Shown: positions 16,517-25,295 of the stretch, in pieces
Layout of the letters: each line of letters starts with the position of its first letter
Numbering within the stretch: the stretch's first letter is position 1
NCBI RefSeq assembly: GCF_001866655.1
Contig: NZ_MLYR01000003.1
Coordinates: 1 to 64,000, forward strand
DNA length: 64,000 nt
DNA from: Bacillus sp. MUM 116
GTDB taxonomy: Bacteria > Bacillota > Bacilli > Bacillales > Cytobacillaceae
Direction of reading: 5' to 3'
The notes under the pieces: model-generated
Seen by the model: the letters and a program-made list of their open reading frames with translations, nothing else
What the model was told of the DNA's origin: nothing
The model's database searches: none
Translations under genes and position numbers: made by a program

Positions 16517-17059
16517 TTAGGGTTTAAACATTCCGCCAAGCCCCTTTACAAGTGTTGACACTTGATTCACAGCATTAACCATTTGACCAGCGGTATTCAT
16601 CATTTTGTTAAGATCAACCGTCCCGTCTTGAGACTTAAACGAATTCATAATCGATTTCATTCCCCCAGGTTGTTTTGGGAGCATATTTTGTTTTGGATAA
16701 GGATTCATCATCGGATACCCATTCATTGGCATATACTGGTTTGGAACCTTTTTCTCCTGAGGCTGAAGCGGGTTTTGGAAAAGAAATTGCGAATCTTTCT
16801 GTGAAAACTGCTGATTCGATATGGGCATTTGCTGTTGAAACATTCCTTGATTATAGTTTTGCGCTACCATTTTTGGCAGGTATGGATTTTGCTGCTGATA
16901 CTGATTCCAGTCATAATTTTGAATTGGGGGCGGATATGGAAATGGCTGATTGAATGACATTACTTGATTATTTCTTCCAAAATCAACTGACCACCCAGGC
17001 TTCCTTTGCCCCGGTAATCCATAATTGAAGTAGGGATTTGGCCTATAGTTACCATACAT
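16517..17059 (-). CDS. yppG: YppG-like Tyr/Asn/Gln/Pro-rich protein
   Basis: A 180-residue low-complexity protein. The first two-thirds are rich in N, P, Y, Q and M (QYQQQNPYLP, PMNGYPMMNPYP). The C-terminal 45 residues, from GGMKSIMNSFKSQDG, form an amphipathic segment typical of the YppG family. The composition suggests a spore-associated or structural protein. Start ATG 17059 is preceded by GGAGGAG; the longer frame from 17086 has no such site. Positional and compositional match to B. subtilis yppG; no enzymatic motif. Confidence 0.75.
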   Translation of the reverse strand: MYGNYRPNPYFNYGLPGQRKPGWSVDFGRNNQVMSFNQPFPYPPPIQNYDWNQYQQQNPYLPKMVAQNYNQGMFQQQMPISNQQFSQKDSQFLFQNPLQPQEKKVPNQYMPMNGYPMMNPYPKQNMLPKQPGGMKSIMNSFKSQDGTVDLNKMMNTAGQMVNAVNQVSTLVKGLGGMFKP

Positions 17060-17246
17060 GGGCAAACATCTCCTCCGCACTTTCATTACTTCACTTTATG
17101 ATAAAATCCCAAGAAAGGTGATTATTTTTGAAATAACAGCAATTTGTCAAAAAGGAGCGAAATTTGTCTAAAGTTTAAATATTTCAAAAACAAAAAATCC
17201 TTTTTTTTCGTGATACGATAATAAAAAGGTGAAGGAGGAGAAATCT

Positions 17247-17459
17247 ATGGACATTCATGAATTAAAAAGCAAATTTATTCGAAGTCGAGATTATAGCACT
17301 GACGATGTTAATGCACTTATGGATTTTGCCAAGAAAGCCTATATTCACAATGAAATTAACATTAAGGAATATCGCCTTCTAGTTCGGGAGCTTGAATCCC
17401 ATGGTGCGGTTATTCCTGAAATTGAAAAGGAAAACTCCCTCATCGAAAATTCTAATTAA
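17247..17459 (+). CDS. yppF: YppF family protein
   Basis: A 70-residue mostly helical protein matching YppF in its N-terminal MDIHELKSKF and NALMDFAKKAYIHNEI segments. ATG 17247 is preceded by AAGGAGGAG at 7 bases. Divergent from yppG and convergent with yppE, with a terminator directly after the stop. Function unknown in the family. Confidence 0.8.
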   Translation: MDIHELKSKFIRSRDYSTDDVNALMDFAKKAYIHNEINIKEYRLLVRELESHGAVIPEIEKENSLIENSN

Positions 17460-17467
17460 TCAAATTT

Positions 17468-17494
17468 AAGAGATGCCCCATTTGGCATCTCTTT
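17468..17494. terminator. Bidirectional terminator between yppF and yppE
   Basis: AAGAGATGCC pairs with GGCATCTCTT around CCATTT. Confidence 0.85.
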
Positions 17495-17851
17495 CTATTT
17501 TCCCAATTCCTTTACAATTGCTGTCAAAAAATATTCAACTGTTCGATTTGTATTCGTTAACCTCGTACGACTTGTTTCCGGGAAAAATGCTTGAATGGAT
17601 AGGTCAGAAAGATGTTCAGCTGTTAAATCAATTTGTTTTTCATGAATATGTTTACGTTCGTTTTCTCTCAGCCAATTTTTCGTTAATTTCTTCCACTCAC
17701 CCGAGGCTGCTTTAACCTCGTCCGCAAAAGGTTTAATCACCTGATAAAAATCCTGTTTTATCCCCGTTTCACGCACGTTTTGATAATGGTTTAAACATAT
17801 TTGATTATAGTGCAACAGCTTTAGGGTTAATTTCGAAAGTTGTTCCTTCAC
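17495..17851 (-). CDS. yppE: YppE family protein (DUF1798)
   Basis: A 118-residue all-helical DUF1798 protein. Visible are LLHYNQICLNHYQNVRE near the N-terminus and VKAASGEWKKLTKNWLREN in the middle, typical of the four-helix family. Found at the same place as B. subtilis yppE. No catalytic motif is evident and the role is unknown. Confidence 0.8.
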   Translation of the reverse strand: MKEQLSKLTLKLLHYNQICLNHYQNVRETGIKQDFYQVIKPFADEVKAASGEWKKLTKNWLRENERKHIHEKQIDLTAEHLSDLSIQAFFPETSRTRLTNTNRTVEYFLTAIVKELGK

Positions 17852-17929
17852 TTACTCCCTTCTTTCTGGAAAAAATAAAAAGTAGCCTAATGTAAAGCTA
17901 CCTTAAAGGATATTTTCATTTTATGTTTA

Positions 17930-18202
17930 TTAAAAGCCAAGTTCAAGTTTTAGCCTTCCCGAACCATGATTTTGCTTCAATTCTGTATTATTGCAGATAT
18001 CAGGGATGAGATGTCCCATCTCTTCCTCAATGGCTGATAATCTTTGTTTTGGCACTGTCATTTTATTATGTTCTTCTTCTTCCAAACTAATTCGAAGGTC
18101 TGAGAATGATGCCTCAAGAACCGATTCTAATTCTTCCAATTGATCGTAAATATCCGTCAGCATCGTAAGCAACTTTTCTTTTTCAGACATTGGCTTATTC
18201 AT
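17930..18202 (-). CDS. Small acidic coiled-coil protein, YppD position
   Basis: A 90-residue protein with an acidic heptad-rich segment (about 8-45, LTDIYDQLEELESVLEA) followed by a second helix and a C-terminal KLELGF. I do not recognise a defined domain. Its location between yppE and sspM is that of yppD in B. subtilis, so it may be the counterpart, but I could not confirm similarity. ATG supported by AAGGAGGC about 10 bases upstream. Confidence 0.6.
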   Translation of the reverse strand: MNKPMSEKEKLLTMLTDIYDQLEELESVLEASFSDLRISLEEEEHNKMTVPKQRLSAIEEEMGHLIPDICNNTELKQNHGSGRLKLELGF

Positions 18203-18397
18203 TATTAACAGCCTCCTTACGTTTTTCTATTGGGTATAATTCTCCCTTTTTTTCCTGCTTCCTTCTCCCCTGACAAAACTAGAAGTTATTCGTCAAACAA
18301 AGTGTAAATTTGGCATTACCAACTTGTCTTTTCGACAAAACTTAAATGGAATGAAATAGATAAAAACGTACAAGCTAGGAATGGAGGTGTTTTATTA

Positions 18398-18505
18398 ATG
18401 ACAAATAAGAAGCAACAAAACAAATATCCGAGACAATCAGAGGCCGATAAAAAAGTTGGCTACGGTGATAAAAAACTTGGTGGTCCCAATCGTCCAGCGG
18501 AATAA
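18398..18505 (+). CDS. sspM: Minor small acid-soluble spore protein SspM
   Basis: A 35-residue, Lys/Gln-rich peptide. Its C-terminal DKKLGGPNRP is the diagnostic tail of SspM; the N-terminus (MTNKKQQNK) is variable and basic as in homologues. ATGGAGGTG precedes the ATG by about 9 bases and a strong terminator follows. It is expected in the forespore late in sporulation. I could not define a convincing sigma-G promoter upstream. It lies next to yppC, the B. subtilis position. Confidence 0.88.
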   Translation: MTNKKQQNKYPRQSEADKKVGYGDKKLGGPNRPAE

Positions 18506-18517
18506 AAGAGCGAATCA

Positions 18518-18546
18518 AAAGCAAGGGATTAACCCTTGCTTTTTTT
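18518..18546 (+). terminator. Terminator of sspM
   Basis: AAGCAAGGG pairs with CCCTTGCTT around ATTAA, then a run of seven T. Confidence 0.9.
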
Positions 18547-18573
18547 AATAGTATAAGAATTTATAAATTGCTT

Positions 18574-18620
18574 TGAGAATGGTCCAGCTTCGGGGCTGTT
18601 CAAGGCGCCTGCGCTTTTCT
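18574..18620 (-). repeat. Family B repeat, minimal copy B1
   Basis: Read on the minus strand it begins AGAAAAGCGCAGGCGCC, continues TTGAACAGCCCC, then jumps directly to GAAGCTGGACCATTCTC. It is the two outer ends of family B joined with the variable central stem missing. It abuts the stop codon of yppC. Confidence 0.75.
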
Positions 18621-19582
18621 TAATCCAGTGATTTTTTTAGAGCAAGTATTAGTTCAAGTTGACTCATTTTTTTGAAATACCAATCTGTCAAGTGAATCGA
18701 ATGTTGATGGATGACAGGTGCGTGCAGCCATGTTGGTGATACATGCTTCAGTCTACTCCAATCCTCATGCATATGCTGATGATGTTCAATCACAGGAAAA
18801 GCAGCCCTTAAAATTGGTGTTTTTGGTTCAAATTTTGTTTTGAAATATTGTTCATAATCATACCTCGAACCTGTATGAGGAGTGCGATTCGCAAATTCAA
18901 AAAAATAAGGAAATAAACGCGGGTGAAAAAGTATGTCTGCCAGCCGTTTCCCTAATTGAATCCTTTTTGAAACAGACCTAAAGCCGGTCACGCAGGACCC
19001 ATATACCTCTCCCCCGCAGGTTGGAAACAAAACACAGCTAAAATGAAGCCAATCTTGAAATGTAAAAATCATCGAACGGAACACTTTCTTTTTATATACC
19101 GGGTGCTCAATAATTGGAGCTTGAATGACATTTTGTTCATTTATAATTAAAGCCTTTGTCATACGGAACTTATCTCTTTCATTCCAATAATGAAACCATT
19201 CTTTTTGAATAAAGGAAGATACGTTGAAAAAGGGAAGTAAATGAAACATGGGACGGTCTAATTTCGTCGAATATTGATAGATCAGTAATTGAGGGAAAAC
19301 ATCATGGAATATTAACCAATTCGCCCGCTCGTACGTTAGAAAAAGCTGTTTTCTAATTTTGGGTTCCAGAAGTTGCGGGAAAACGGAACCTTCCAGGTCA
19401 CACATATTCCATCCCCCATTTCGAGACACCATATGGGCAAGAAATGACCAAATAATATCAGGATTTTTTTTAAAATAACGGAAATAGGCATTGGTTCTGG
19501 AAATGTTATCGATATTTTTCTTTTCCGTTTTAGTTTTTATTTGACGGATAATCTCATCTTCCTGTATTGTAAAATGATTCAT
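18620..19582 (-). CDS. yppC: YppC, DUF2515 family protein
   Basis: A 320-residue DUF2515 protein. Characteristic segments are RNGGWNMCDLEGS (about 54-66), ERANWLIFHDVFPQLLIYQ and TPHTGSRYDYEQY. It is soluble with many aromatic and histidine residues but no recognisable catalytic motif. Divergent from recU, as in B. subtilis. Function unknown. Confidence 0.85.
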   Translation of the reverse strand: MNHFTIQEDEIIRQIKTKTEKKNIDNISRTNAYFRYFKKNPDIIWSFLAHMVSRNGGWNMCDLEGSVFPQLLEPKIRKQLFLTYERANWLIFHDVFPQLLIYQYSTKLDRPMFHLLPFFNVSSFIQKEWFHYWNERDKFRMTKALIINEQNVIQAPIIEHPVYKKKVFRSMIFTFQDWLHFSCVLFPTCGGEVYGSCVTGFRSVSKRIQLGKRLADILFHPRLFPYFFEFANRTPHTGSRYDYEQYFKTKFEPKTPILRAAFPVIEHHQHMHEDWSRLKHVSPTWLHAPVIHQHSIHLTDWYFKKMSQLELILALKKSLD

Positions 19583-19702
19583 ACGGCTCTTCCCTTGTAA
19601 GAATACAAATAGTAATGATTAGAATATGGAACTTGTAAATTTTTATGCACCCAATTTCTCTCTGTTTTGTTATGATAGGTAATAGTTTGAGAGGTGCAAG
19701 AG

Positions 19703-20317
19703 ATGAATGTGAATTATCCAAATGGAAAACGGTATATTCCAACAGATGCAGCAATTACCAAAACCACAAATAGAAGCAAAAATGAATCTTACAGTAACCG
19801 GGGAATGACCCTTGAAGAAGACTTGAATATTACAAATGAATATTACAGAGAGAAAAAAATTGCCGTTGTTCATAAGAAACCTACGCCTGTTCAAATTGTT
19901 CAAGTGGATTACCCGATGCGCAGTGCGGCTGTCATAAAGGAAGCTTATTTCAAACAGGCATCCACGACAGATTATAACGGAGTATATAAAGGTAAATATA
20001 TTGATTTTGAAGCAAAAGAAACACAGAATTCAAGTTCTTTTCCCTTAAAGAATTTCCACGAGCACCAAATCCGTCATATGGAAGAGGTACTGCACCAGGG
20101 AGGTATCTGTTTCGTAATTTTAAGATTTTCTAAACAGGAACAGGTTTATTTCCTAGAAGCGAAAAACTTATTGCGTTTTTGGGAAAGAATGAAAACAGGA
20201 GGAAGGAAATCAATTACCAAAGCTGAAATTGAGCAACATGGGTGCTATATTCCGCTTGGATTCCAAGCAAGAATTGACTATATTAAAGTATTAAATACGC
20301 TTTATCAATTGTCTTAA
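19703..20317 (+). CDS. recU: Holliday junction resolvase RecU
   Basis: A 204-residue homodimeric endonuclease that cuts Holliday junctions and modulates RecA in recombination and chromosome segregation. The nuclease signature is complete: [13 protein letters not shown] (about 33-45), [20 protein letters not shown] (about 90-109) with the catalytic D, E and K, then [12 protein letters not shown] 19703 follows GAGAGGTG by 6 bases; the GTG at 19694 overlaps that site. ponA follows after 36 bp, the conserved recU-ponA operon. Confidence 0.95.
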   Translation: MNVNYPNGKRYIPTDAAITKTTNRSKNESYSNRGMTLEEDLNITNEYYREKKIAVVHKKPTPVQIVQVDYPMRSAAVIKEAYFKQASTTDYNGVYKGKYIDFEAKETQNSSSFPLKNFHEHQIRHMEEVLHQGGICFVILRFSKQEQVYFLEAKNLLRFWERMKTGGRKSITKAEIEQHGCYIPLGFQARIDYIKVLNTLYQLS

Positions 20318-20353
20318 AAAGACCCAGTTAAGTTGGAAAGGAAGGACTTAAAA

Positions 20354-23032
20354 ATGGCTGACCAATATCAATCCAGAGAGGAGCGCCGAAAACAAAAGCA
20401 AACACAGGGCATACAAAAAACAAAGAAAAAACCGAAAGGGATTTTTAAAAAAATATTTTTAACATTAATTGCCCTTGGAATTGTAATGATTTTGGCCGGG
20501 GTTGGAACTTTTGCTTATTTAGTGAAAGACGCTCCCAAACTTGATCCAAAGGTTTTAAAAGATCCTATATCATCGAAGATTTTAGATATGAATGGCCACC
20601 TGCTTACTGAGATAGGCGCCGTTAATAGGGAATATGTCAATTATGATGATATACCAAAGCTTCTGGAGAATGCCGTCCTGGCTACAGAAGACTATCGCTT
20701 TTATAAACACCATGGAATCGATCCAATCCGTCTTGGCGGCGCTGTGCTGGCGAATATTCAGCATGGCTTTGGTGCCGAAGGTGGTAGTACCATTACCCAG
20801 CAGGTGATAAAAAACTCATTTTTAACACCCGAAAAAACATTAAAAAGAAAAGTGGAAGAAGTTTGGCTTTCCTATCAGCTTGAACAAAAATATACAAAAC
20901 ATCAAATTTTTGAGATGTATGTCAATAAGGTAAATATGTCGGAGGGCAGCTATGGGATGGCAACAGCTGCAGAAACCTATTTCGGGAAAAAATTAAAGGA
21001 TTTGAGCTTACCGGAAGTTGCATTGCTCGCAGGAATGCCGCAAAGTCCCAATAATTACAATCCGTTTACACATCCTGACTTAGCAGAAAAAAGACGTAAT
21101 ATCGTATTATCCTTAATGCATCAGCACGGTTTTATTACAAAACAAAAAATGGAAGCAGCCATGAAGGTTCCGATAACAAAAGGCCTGGTAAAAGAAGAAA
21201 AACGCAAAATTGACGAAAAACCTTACGATTCCTTTGTTGATGCAGTAATTGATGAGGTGAAACAACAAGGAGATTTTGATATCTTTTCCGATGGGTTAAC
21301 TATATATACAACAGTAGACCCAAAGGCACAAAAATATGTTTACAATATGCTGAACAGCAATGATGTTATTAATTATCCGGATGACAAATTTCAAGCTGGG
21401 ATTTCCTTACTAGATACAAAAACGGGAGCCATTCGGGCAATTGGCGGCGGCCGAAACCAACAAGTAAAACGTGGTTTCAACTATGCCATTGATACGAGAC
21501 GCCAGCCTGGCTCTACAATCAAACCAATACTCGATTACGGTCCGGCCATTGAATATTTAAAATGGGGAACGTATCAAACGATTGATGATAAACCGGTAAA
21601 ATATTCAACAGGTCAAACCTTTGGAAACTGGGATGACCGCTATATGGGCAGAATGACCATTCGCACTGCATTACAATTATCTAGAAATACTCCTGCTGTT
21701 CAAACCTTACAGGATGTTGGATTAGATCGGGCTAAAAAATTTGCGAATAATTTAGGGATTCCCTTAAAAGAAATTTATGAATCCTATGCAATTGGCGGAT
21801 TAAAAGATGGTGTATCACCTCTACAAATGGCCGGTGCTTATAGTGCTTTTGGTAATAATGGTTTTTATACTAAACCATACGCAGTCAATAAAATAAAGCT
21901 TCGCGATGGTACTGTCATCAATACCACTCCTGAAACAAAAGTGGTGATGAAGGATTATACAGCCTTCATGATTACGGATATGCTAAAAAGTGTCCTTCAA
22001 TATCCAGGTACAGGTACGAGAGCAAACGTCCCTGGTCTTCATATCGCTGGGAAGACCGGAACAACGAATTATACGGATGAAGAAAGAAGACAATGGAATA
22101 TCCCCAGCAGTTCTTATATTCCTGACGCTTGGTTCTCTGGCTATACGCCAAATTACACAGCATCGATTTGGACCGGTTATAAGGATCGTTCCACACCGAT
22201 TGCACCAGGAGAAGGACAAAAAATTGCTCAGGATATGTTCAGGAATTTAATTTCCTATGTCTCTGAAGGGGAACAAACATCAGATTTTCCCGTTCCAAAT
22301 AGTGTTCAGCAGGTAAGAATTGAAAAAGGCTCAATGCCTCCTGTATTGGCAAGCCAATATACACCGTCAAATATGGCGATCACGGAATATGCTGTTAAAG
22401 GGTATGCACCAAGCATAGTTTCGTCTCGTTATGATAAATTGGATTCACCTAGCAATGCCTCAGTAAAATATGATGAAACGAATAAACAATTAGTTCTTAA
22501 GTGGAGCTATAATGATAAATCTTCATCTAAAATACAGTTTGCAGTTACCGTCGATGATGGTTCCAAACAATCAAGCATAACAACTGACCAAAAATCGATT
22601 ACGATTCCGAATGTCACACCGGGGGTAACCTATAAATTTACCGTTGTTGCTAACGACGGAAGTCGAACGAGTAATGCCGCTGTTGCAAGCTTTACCGTAC
22701 CAAAAGCACCTGGAGAAACCACTCCTGGAAATGATAACGGCACAGGCACACCGTCTGATACCAATCCAGGTCAGGGGAACGGTCAAGGACAAGGTGATGG
22801 CACCGGACAAGGTCAGGGTACTGGGCAGGGTCAGGGTACTGGGCAGGGTCAGGGTACTGGGCAGGGTCAGGGTACTGGTCAGGGTACTGGACAGGGTCAG
22901 GGTACTGGACAGGGTCAGGGTACTGGACAGAGTCAGGGGAACGGTCAGGTAAATCCAGGTTCCACTGATCATAATACCGGTACAACTGACAGCGGAACTT
23001 CTGATCATACCACTGATCAGTCTGGAACATAA
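20354..23032 (+). CDS. ponA: Penicillin-binding protein 1A/1B (bifunctional PBP1)
   Basis: An 892-residue class A penicillin-binding protein that polymerises and cross-links peptidoglycan. A cytoplasmic basic tail and TM helix (about 33-56) precede the glycosyltransferase domain with catalytic E112 (ATEDYRFYKHHG) and EGGSTITQQ (142-150). The transpeptidase domain has S387 in STIK, SRN at 443-445 and KTGT at 567-570. A fibronectin-III-like domain follows, then a G/Q/T-rich tail (about 819-861) from 18-bp repeats. ATG 20354 follows GGAAAGGAAGGA; a TTG at 20333 is less likely. It is partnered by GpsB (9493-9795). Confidence 0.96.
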   Translation: MADQYQSREERRKQKQTQGIQKTKKKPKGIFKKIFLTLIALGIVMILAGVGTFAYLVKDAPKLDPKVLKDPISSKILDMNGHLLTEIGAVNREYVNYDDIPKLLENAVLATEDYRFYKHHGIDPIRLGGAVLANIQHGFGAEGGSTITQQVIKNSFLTPEKTLKRKVEEVWLSYQLEQKYTKHQIFEMYVNKVNMSEGSYGMATAAETYFGKKLKDLSLPEVALLAGMPQSPNNYNPFTHPDLAEKRRNIVLSLMHQHGFITKQKMEAAMKVPITKGLVKEEKRKIDEKPYDSFVDAVIDEVKQQGDFDIFSDGLTIYTTVDPKAQKYVYNMLNSNDVINYPDDKFQAGISLLDTKTGAIRAIGGGRNQQVKRGFNYAIDTRRQPGSTIKPILDYGPAIEYLKWGTYQTIDDKPVKYSTGQTFGNWDDRYMGRMTIRTALQLSRNTPAVQTLQDVGLDRAKKFANNLGIPLKEIYESYAIGGLKDGVSPLQMAGAYSAFGNNGFYTKPYAVNKIKLRDGTVINTTPETKVVMKDYTAFMITDMLKSVLQYPGTGTRANVPGLHIAGKTGTTNYTDEERRQWNIPSSSYIPDAWFSGYTPNYTASIWTGYKDRSTPIAPGEGQKIAQDMFRNLISYVSEGEQTSDFPVPNSVQQVRIEKGSMPPVLASQYTPSNMAITEYAVKGYAPSIVSSRYDKLDSPSNASVKYDETNKQLVLKWSYNDKSSSKIQFAVTVDDGSKQSSITTDQKSITIPNVTPGVTYKFTVVANDGSRTSNAAVASFTVPKAPGETTPGNDNGTGTPSDTNPGQGNGQGQGDGTGQGQGTGQGQGTGQGQGTGQGQGTGQGTGQGQGTGQGQGTGQSQGNGQVNPGSTDHNTGTTDSGTSDHTTDQSGT
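22808..22934. repeat. 18-bp tandem repeats in the ponA tail
   Basis: Units of about 18 bp encode QGQGTG; one unit is shortened by 6 bp. All copies keep frame. The tract is G-rich on the + strand and likely to vary in copy number. Confidence 0.85.
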
Positions 23033-23035
23033 ATA

Positions 23036-23073
23036 CGAAAAAAGCGTCTTGCCTCATGGCTTAGACGCTTTTT
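23036..23073. terminator. Bidirectional terminator between ponA and ypoC
   Basis: AAAAAGCGTCT pairs with AGACGCTTTTT around TGCCTCATGGCTT. Confidence 0.9.
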
Positions 23074-23449
23074 TCATTATTAGTTTTTTGGCAAATAGCT
23101 TTTCTTGTTCAAGGAATAGTTCGGAAAGCTGCCGATAGGAATGATAAAGGCTGGGTCTTTTGAGGATAAAACCAAGCCTCTCACTAACATTAACGGGCTT
23201 ATATCGTAAAGAATCAAGCGGGAAAGGTCCTTTACGAACAACCGCCATTTCATTCGAACAAAATAAATACTGAAGGAATAGGTCGATTCCCTTTTTCATT
23301 CTTACATTAATATTTTGCTTATCACGCACACGATAAAATTTCTCAAGGTCTGCTTTTACCTTTCCCCATTCCAAAATAAGGCTTGTAAGTTCTTGGCTTG
23401 GATACTCCCCGGGATTTTCAAAATCATTACGATTTTCCATTGGAAACAT
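23054..23449 (-). CDS. ypoC: YpoC-like protein
   Basis: A 131-residue, largely helical basic protein with segments GIDLFLQYLFCSNE and SLYHSYRQLSELF. It matches the position of B. subtilis ypoC directly after nth, whose 3' end it overlaps by 23 bp, showing translational coupling. GAGGAGG lies about 10 bases before the ATG. No functional motif is visible; role unknown. Confidence 0.75.
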   Translation of the reverse strand: MFPMENRNDFENPGEYPSQELTSLILEWGKVKADLEKFYRVRDKQNINVRMKKGIDLFLQYLFCSNEMAVVRKGPFPLDSLRYKPVNVSERLGFILKRPSLYHSYRQLSELFLEQEKLFAKKLIMKKASKP

Positions 23450-24104
23450 CTTTTGCCTTCCTCCTCTTTTTTCCTTCCCTGCATAACTCTAATAAAGGAC
23501 ATTCCGGACATTGCGGGTTTTGTGCTTTACAATGGTATCTGCCAAAAAAAATCAGACGATGATGGGTAACAGACCATTCCTCTGGCGGTATTTTCCTCAT
23601 AAGTGTTTTTTCCACCTCAAGGACAGAATCTTTCCAGCGGCAAATACCAAGCCGCTTGCTAACTCTTTCCACATGTGTATCAACAGCAATTGCTGGTATT
23701 TTATAAGCAACAGAAACAACCACATTTGCGGTTTTTCTTCCAACCCCGGAGAGTTTTGTCAGCTCATCCCGGTCCATCGGAATTTCCCCATTATATTCTT
23801 CTAAAATCATGCGGCACAGACTTTGAATATTTTTCGCTTTGTTGCGATAAAGGCCAATCGAACGGATATCATTTTGCAGTTCCTCCAGTGGAACACTTAA
23901 ATAGTCTTTGGGGGTCTTGTACTTTTGAAAAAGGTTTCTTGTTACTTTATTGACAAGCGCATCTGTACACTGGGCAGATAATGATACAGCAATGATTAAT
24001 TCAAATGGATTTGAATGGTTTAATTCACAATGTGCGTCAGGAAACATCTCGCCCATTTTGTCAAGACAGTAGCGTATTTGTGTATTATTCAGCAAAACAT
24101 TCAC
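23427..24104 (-). CDS. nth: Endonuclease III (DNA glycosylase/AP lyase)
   Basis: A 225-residue base excision repair enzyme for oxidised pyrimidines. The helix-hairpin-helix LSGVGRKTANVVVS (about 112-125) holds the catalytic lysine; the catalytic aspartate is in VDTHVERVSKRLG (about 136-148). The C-terminal C-x6-C-x2-C-x5-C (CKAQNPQCPECPLLELC) binds a 4Fe-4S cluster. It overlaps ypoC and lies downstream of dnaD, as in B. subtilis, although a family B repeat separates it from dnaD. Confidence 0.97.
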   Translation of the reverse strand: MNVLLNNTQIRYCLDKMGEMFPDAHCELNHSNPFELIIAVSLSAQCTDALVNKVTRNLFQKYKTPKDYLSVPLEELQNDIRSIGLYRNKAKNIQSLCRMILEEYNGEIPMDRDELTKLSGVGRKTANVVVSVAYKIPAIAVDTHVERVSKRLGICRWKDSVLEVEKTLMRKIPPEEWSVTHHRLIFFGRYHCKAQNPQCPECPLLELCREGKKRRKAKDVSNGKS

Positions 24105-24120
24105 CTACTTAAACATAAAT

Positions 24121-24302
24121 AAGAAAAGCGCAAGCGCCTTGATCAGCCCCGACAAGTGCTGAAGGGCCTGGCGGTGAAGTCGTTCTTTGACTTCATCGCC
24201 AGGACCGAAGCAACCTAGGAAAAAAGCAGTTCATTTTTTCCCTCGAGGGGCTAGGCGCTGGAGCTGGACAATTCTCAAGGAAGAAAATTTTATACTTTCT
24301 TT
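24121..24302 (+). repeat. Family B repeat, copy B2
   Basis: Starts AAGAAAAGCGCAAGCGCC and ends GGCGCTGGAGCTGG, then ACAATTCTC and TATACTTTC. The centre contains a long hairpin, CCTGGCGGTGAAGTC pairing with GACTTCATCGCCAGG around GTTCTTT. The stem sequence is unrelated to that of the other copies. It lies between dnaD and nth. Confidence 0.8.
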
Positions 24303-24308
24303 CTTATA

Positions 24309-24338
24309 AAAACAAACGAGAGAAATTTCTCTCGCCAA
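24309..24338 (-). terminator. Terminator of dnaD
   Basis: On the minus strand GGCGAGAGAA pairs with TTTCTCTCG, followed by TTTGTTTTTA, just downstream of the dnaD stop. Confidence 0.7.
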
Positions 24339-24344
24339 TGTGAT

Positions 24345-25049
24345 TTAATTCTCGAGCCAATTGTAAAATGGAACTGTTGGAGGCTGTTCAGAATCATCAT
24401 GACTATCTTTTTTATTTTGCAGTTGTTTATTGCGAAATTTTCGACCATGATTTTTTGCCTGATCAATTGTTTTAATTCCATTCTTCTTCCATTCAAATAA
24501 TATCCGATCAATATAACGAAAATTCAATTTGCCTGACATAACTGCTTCCCGTAAAGCAGCTTTAATGATTATCGGGTCATGATGGTCATCATCCATCCAC
24601 ATTGCCAATGATTCACATTCGAATGGCGATAGCGGACGGCCAAATTCCTTTTCAAAACATGTATAAAGGTCTGTTTCTTCAGTTTTTTTACTTTCTTCAT
24701 CCACATGTTTACTTTTTATTAAAAATTGCTCAACCAATTTCTCAAGCAGCGGTGTTACTGAATATTTTTCAAATCGAATCCCGTCATGTGAATATTCGTC
24801 CATAATTTCAATAAATCCTCTTTGGATTAGTCTGCGAAGCAATTCATTGCACTCTGCTATGGAAACAGTCATACGGGAGGAGAGTTCATCAGGGGTTGGA
24901 AATTGATTTCCTTTTTCAATAAAAGTCATAATATTTAATAACAGAACCAATTCGTATTCGTTTAAGTTTAAATTTCGATACTCTGAAAATAAAATGGCCG
25001 GGACAGTAATCGTACCTTCCTGAAGCCAAGAAATAATCGTTGATTTCAT
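24345..25049 (-). CDS. dnaD: DNA replication initiation protein DnaD
   Basis: A 234-residue primosomal protein that acts with DnaB and DnaI to load the replicative helicase. The N-terminal winged-helix domain (about 1-115) contains LNLNEYELVLLLNIM and FPTPDELSSRM. The C-terminal DnaD-like domain (about 130-200) contains FGRPLSPFECESLAMW and KLNFRYIDRILFEWKKNG. It ends PFYNWLEN, the conserved tail. ATG 25049 follows TTGAGGTG; a GTG three codons earlier overlaps that site. Flanked on both sides by family B repeats. Confidence 0.96.
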   Translation of the reverse strand: MKSTIISWLQEGTITVPAILFSEYRNLNLNEYELVLLLNIMTFIEKGNQFPTPDELSSRMTVSIAECNELLRRLIQRGFIEIMDEYSHDGIRFEKYSVTPLLEKLVEQFLIKSKHVDEESKKTEETDLYTCFEKEFGRPLSPFECESLAMWMDDDHHDPIIIKAALREAVMSGKLNFRYIDRILFEWKKNGIKTIDQAKNHGRKFRNKQLQNKKDSHDDSEQPPTVPFYNWLEN

Positions 25050-25137
25050 ATTAGACACCTCAAGACTAAGTATACCATGAACAGGCCAAGTGAGTAAGAG
25101 TATTAGAAAACCAACATTGGTAAAGAAAACTAGAAGT

Positions 25138-25290
25138 TAGAAAAGCGCAAGCGCCGTGATCAGCCTCAGGCATAGCGCAAGACAAGCCGGCCAAAAGGTT
25201 GTTATTTAACCTTTTGGCCGGCTTGTGACCTCGAGGGGCAGGGCGCTTGCGCTGGACAATTCTCGAAGCCGAATTTTATACTTTCTTATC
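25138..25290 (+). repeat. Family B repeat, copy B3
   Basis: Starts AGAAAAGCGCAAGCGCC and ends GGCGCTTGCGCTGG, then ACAATTCTCG and TATACTTTC. The central hairpin is AAGCCGGCCAAAAGG paired with CCTTTTGGCCGGCTT around TTGTTATTTAA. The right end was later hit by the family A element at 25296. Confidence 0.8.
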
Positions 25291-25295
25291 TCATA

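Noticed and set aside
18347-18373. Sigma-G promoter for sspM
   Set aside because: CGTACAA resembles a -10 element, but no acceptable -35 lies at 17-18 bp; the nearest (TGGAATG) gives only a 13-bp spacer.
22571-23057. Long minus-strand frames opposite the ponA tail
   Set aside because: They are antisense shadows of the in-frame 18-bp repeats and lack initiation signals.
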